Source: Fimbriimonas sp. (GTDB lineage: Bacteria; Armatimonadota; Fimbriimonadia; Fimbriimonadales; Fimbriimonadaceae). From it: DNA of 33,151 nucleotides. The position numbers and the translations under genes were made by a program. The stretch's first letter is position 1, and each line of letters opens with the position of its first letter. The DNA is taken from positions 1-33,151 of the forward strand of contig JARLGV010000109.1 of the NCBI GenBank assembly GCA_031292555.1, in the 5' to 3' direction. Shown here in pieces: positions 30,684 through 33,151 of the stretch. Under the pieces are notes generated by a model. It worked only from the letters and a program-made list of their open reading frames with translations, searched no databases and was not told the origin of the DNA.

Positions 30684-31978
30684 TGAATTGTGCCAATCGC
30701 CCCACCTCCGAGTCGCTCTATGCCGAGGCTTGCGGGCTCATGCCCGGAGGAGTCAACAGCCCGGTGCGTGCTTTCAAGGCGGTAGCAGGCACCCCGGTGT
30801 TCTTCAAGAACGCCAAGGGCTCGCGACTGTTCGATGCTGACGGCAACGAGTACGTCGACTACGTGTCGTCCTGGGGCGCAATCTTGCTGGGCCATGCCGA
30901 CGACCGTGTTGTTCGGGCAATCGCGGATGCCGCCGCCAACGGCACCAGCTTCGGCGCACCGCATGAGGGCGAGGTGCGATTGGCGAGAGAAATCCTGGGG
31001 CGAGTCCCGGCGGTTGAGATGGTTCGCTTCGTGAACTCAGGCACCGAGGCTACGCTCGCGACGATACGTTTAGTTCGGGCGGCGACTGGCCGGAACAAGA
31101 TCGTCAAGTTCGAGGGCAACTACCACGGCGCTGTGGACAGCCTGCTGGCCAAAGCAGGCTCCGGAATCGCCACCTTCGGTCTGCCCGACAGCGCCGGCGT
31201 CCCGAAGTCGATCACCCACGACACGCTCCTGGCGCGCTACAACGATTCCGCGCATGTCGAAGCGATTCTCGAAGCAAACTCAAATGAGGTCGCGGCCGTG
31301 ATGGTCGAGCCGATTGCCGGCAACATGGGCCTGGTGCCGCCCGATCCAGGCTTCCTGCTGAAACTCCGCGAGATCTGCGATCACCACGGCGTGCTTCTGG
31401 TCTTTGACGAAGTAATGACCGGCTTTCGCGTCGCCAAGGGCGGCGCCTCGGAGCGATACGGCATCAAGCCCGATCTCGTTTGTATGGGTAAGGTGATCGG
31501 CGGCGGCCTGCCGGTCGGCGCCTACGGCGGTCGAAAGGAACTCATGAACCTGGTCGCGCCCATCGGACCGATGTATCAGGCGGGCACCCTGTCCGGCAAT
31601 CCGCTCGCCATGGCAGCCGGATATGCCGCTCTGTCCAACCTGGACGACGCCAGTTACGACTTGCTCGAACACACCGGAGCGCGACTGGAAGCCGGCCTCA
31701 ATCAAGTGTTCGGCGTGGCCGGAGTGCCCGCCCAGGTCCAGCGCGTCGGGTCGATGATCAGCGTGTTCCTGACCTCCGAGCCGGTCCACAACTACGACGA
31801 AGCCGGCACGACCGACAAGCCGTTGTTCGCCAAGCTGTTCCATTCGATGCTCGACAAGGGCTTCTACCTTCCCCCAAGCGCGTTGGAGGCGTGGTTCCTG
31901 ACGACCTCGCATACAAACGAAGATATCGATCGCACCGTGGAAGCATTCGCTCAAAGCCTCAAGGACGTGGCGGCTTGA
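30683..31978 (+). CDS. hemL: glutamate-1-semialdehyde 2,1-aminomutase
   Basis: PLP enzyme making 5-aminolevulinate from glutamate-1-semialdehyde, second step of the C5 pathway. 431 residues, normal. Motifs are MPGGVNSPVRAFKAV, DADGNEYVDYVSSWG, RFVNSGTEATLATIRLVRA, KFEGNYHGAVD, LLVFDEVMTGFRV (D242) and the PLP lysine K270 in VCMGKVIGGGLPVGAYGG, followed by QAGTLSGNPLAMAAG. The start is the ATG at 30683 fused to the hemQ stop (TAATG); the frame is open further upstream but that part overlaps hemQ and has no homology. The stop overlaps the hemE start by four bases (TTGA). Confidence 0.97.
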   Translation: MNCANRPTSESLYAEACGLMPGGVNSPVRAFKAVAGTPVFFKNAKGSRLFDADGNEYVDYVSSWGAILLGHADDRVVRAIADAAANGTSFGAPHEGEVRLAREILGRVPAVEMVRFVNSGTEATLATIRLVRAATGRNKIVKFEGNYHGAVDSLLAKAGSGIATFGLPDSAGVPKSITHDTLLARYNDSAHVEAILEANSNEVAAVMVEPIAGNMGLVPPDPGFLLKLREICDHHGVLLVFDEVMTGFRVAKGGASERYGIKPDLVCMGKVIGGGLPVGAYGGRKELMNLVAPIGPMYQAGTLSGNPLAMAAGYAALSNLDDASYDLLEHTGARLEAGLNQVFGVAGVPAQVQRVGSMISVFLTSEPVHNYDEAGTTDKPLFAKLFHSMLDKGFYLPPSALEAWFLTTSHTNEDIDRTVEAFAQSLKDVAA

Positions 31979-32988
31979 GGGACAGCCGATTCCTCAAGGC
32001 GTGCCGGGGCGAACCGGTCGACCGTACGCCGATCTGGGTGATGCGTCAGGCAGGTCGCTATCTACCCGAGTATCGGGAGATCCGAAAGGGCCGCTCCATG
32101 CTGGAAGCGGTCAGTACGCCGGATATTGCCGCCGAAGTCACGCTTATGCCGATTCGGCGGTTAGGGTTCGACGCCGCCATTCTGTTCTCCGATCTGACGG
32201 TACCGTTCACTCCGATGGGCGCGCCGTTCGACATCAAAGAAGGTGTCGGTCCGGTTGTGGATCATCCGATCCGGACTCAAGCGGATCTCGACGGTCTGTG
32301 CCGGTTCGAACCGGAGGACGGACTCTCCTTCGTCATGGAGACGATTCGCATCCTCAAGCGAGAACTGACGGTTCCGCTCATTGGGTTCACCGGCGCACCA
32401 TTTACTTTGGCTTCCTACCTGATCGAAGGCGGGCCGTCCCGCGATCACAAGCTCACCCGCACGTTGATGCGCACCGAGCCCGTGTTTTGGCACTCCCTCA
32501 TGGCGCTGCTTGCCGATAACACTCTGCGATACCTGCAGGCCCAGATTCGCGCGGGAGCGGATGCCGTTCAACTCTTCGACAGTTGGGTCGGAGTTCTGGA
32601 CGAAGCAACCTATCGCGAATGCCTGCTCCCCCACATGAAGACGATCTTCGAGGGTCTCGCCCCGTTGGGCGCTCCGACGATCCACTTCGGGACCGGAACC
32701 GCGGCGCTGCTTCGAGTAATGCAGGAGGCGGGCGGAGACGTGATCGGCGTCGACTGGCGAATCAGCCTGACCGATGCGGCAAAGTTGGTCCAACCCACGC
32801 CAATGCAGGGCAATCTCGATCCGGCGGTGCTCCTGACGACCCCTCAGATCATCAAGGAGCGGGCGCAAAACATCGTTCGGGAGGGTCGCCACCTTCCGGG
32901 TCACGTCTTCAACCTCGGCCACGGCATCTACCCGGAAACCCCGCTTCATAACGTCGAAGCCCTCATGGAGGCGGTCTGGACGGCCTGA
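31975..32988 (+). CDS. hemE: uroporphyrinogen decarboxylase
   Basis: Removes four carboxyls from uroporphyrinogen III to give coproporphyrinogen III. The start is TTG at 31975, overlapping the hemL stop as TTGA with aagga 9 bases upstream; it gives [34 protein letters not shown], split here as RFLKACRGE and [15 protein letters not shown], the family signature, within 30 residues of the N-terminus. The frame is open upstream into hemL but carries no homology there. Other motifs are [69 protein letters not shown] and [14 protein letters not shown]. 337 residues, normal length. Confidence 0.96.
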   Translation: MRDSRFLKACRGEPVDRTPIWVMRQAGRYLPEYREIRKGRSMLEAVSTPDIAAEVTLMPIRRLGFDAAILFSDLTVPFTPMGAPFDIKEGVGPVVDHPIRTQADLDGLCRFEPEDGLSFVMETIRILKRELTVPLIGFTGAPFTLASYLIEGGPSRDHKLTRTLMRTEPVFWHSLMALLADNTLRYLQAQIRAGADAVQLFDSWVGVLDEATYRECLLPHMKTIFEGLAPLGAPTIHFGTGTAALLRVMQEAGGDVIGVDWRISLTDAAKLVQPTPMQGNLDPAVLLTTPQIIKERAQNIVREGRHLPGHVFNLGHGIYPETPLHNVEALMEAVWTA

Positions 32989-33029
32989 CTGCACTACCTG
33001 CCAAACTCGTGACCCATCCATCTCCGCCT

Positions 33030-33151
33030 ATGAAAGCCCTACTTGTGATGCATTACGGCACCCCGTCCTCGATCGACGAGGTGCTTCCCTACTACACCCA
33101 TATTCGGCGAGGCCGTCCGCCGGAACCGGCCGCGTTGCAGGACCTGATCGA
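33030..33151 (+). CDS. hemH: ferrochelatase, 5' fragment cut by window end
   Basis: Forty codons are visible: [20 protein letters not shown] followed by [19 protein letters not shown]. This is the opening of ferrochelatases, closest in style to the coproporphyrin ferrochelatases ([13 protein letters not shown]), which would fit with HemQ nearby. Start ATG at 33030; an in-frame GTG at 33009 would add seven residues. No strong ribosome-binding site is seen. It follows hemE by 41 bases. The rest of the gene is beyond the window. Confidence 0.88.
   Translation, partial: MKALLVMHYGTPSSIDEVLPYYTHIRRGRPPEPAALQDLI

Noticed and set aside
31891-31974. Upstream extension of hemE into hemL
   Set aside because: Non-homologous residues; TTG 31975 in TTGA places the URO-D signature at the usual distance from the start.
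1-33151. tRNA, rRNA, riboswitch, insertion sequence or prophage genes
   Set aside because: None could be recognised by reading: no cloverleaf-type sequence, rRNA motif, transposase or integrase was seen. A covariance-model scan would be needed to exclude small RNAs.

Overview
The window is a chromosomal piece of a free-living bacterium, about 60% G+C by eye over most of its length. An outer membrane is implied by a PagL-like lipid A deacylase barrel and an MlaE permease. The large secreted proteins (GH20, GH172, beta-helix, Asp-box propeller), the Rrf2 regulator beside a compact haem operon that includes a HemQ/chlorite-dismutase-fold gene, and frequent -10 boxes immediately in front of start codons fit Armatimonadota (Fimbriimonadia-like). 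That assignment is an inference; no rRNA or tRNA gene is visible to prove it.

Layout. 1-4644: a lower-G+C accessory unit with a large RHS/YD-repeat protein ending in a toxin-like domain, overlapped by a putative double-CxxC immunity gene. 4645-5134: non-coding, with an inverted-repeat-bounded segment and a 21-unit cccgcaa/cccgcaaa tandem array. 5135-7387: secreted GH20 hexosaminidase. 7502-10171: lutABC-like lactate-oxidation operon, meeting a pagL-like gene tail to tail at 10168. 10819-12210: der. 12339-13118 (minus): mlaE. 13201-14425: a 50-residue single-helix membrane protein not previously called, then a YchF-family protein that has lost its nucleotide-binding motifs. 14449-16809: secreted beta-helix/PA14 protein, followed by a four-hairpin REP-like element. 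16995-19558 (minus): a membrane/coiled-coil unknown, then ruvB and ruvA. 19599-25402: a secreted NTF2-like protein (minus), then GH172, DUF4139 and Asp-box propeller proteins. 25444-33151: an Rrf2 regulator and the haem operon hemA-C-D-B-Q-L-E-H, with hemH cut by the window edge.

Working together. The haem genes run from glutamyl-tRNA to uroporphyrinogen III and coproporphyrinogen, and HemQ points to the coproporphyrin-dependent ending. Most junctions overlap by 1-19 bases, so translation is probably coupled. The most notable observations are the hemC gene whose only well-placed start is ATC, the pseudo-NTPase YchF with its small membrane partner, the RHS toxin/immunity pair, the recurrent TANNNT box 5-10 bases before start codons (leaderless transcription), and the G-quadruplex-prone tandem array.
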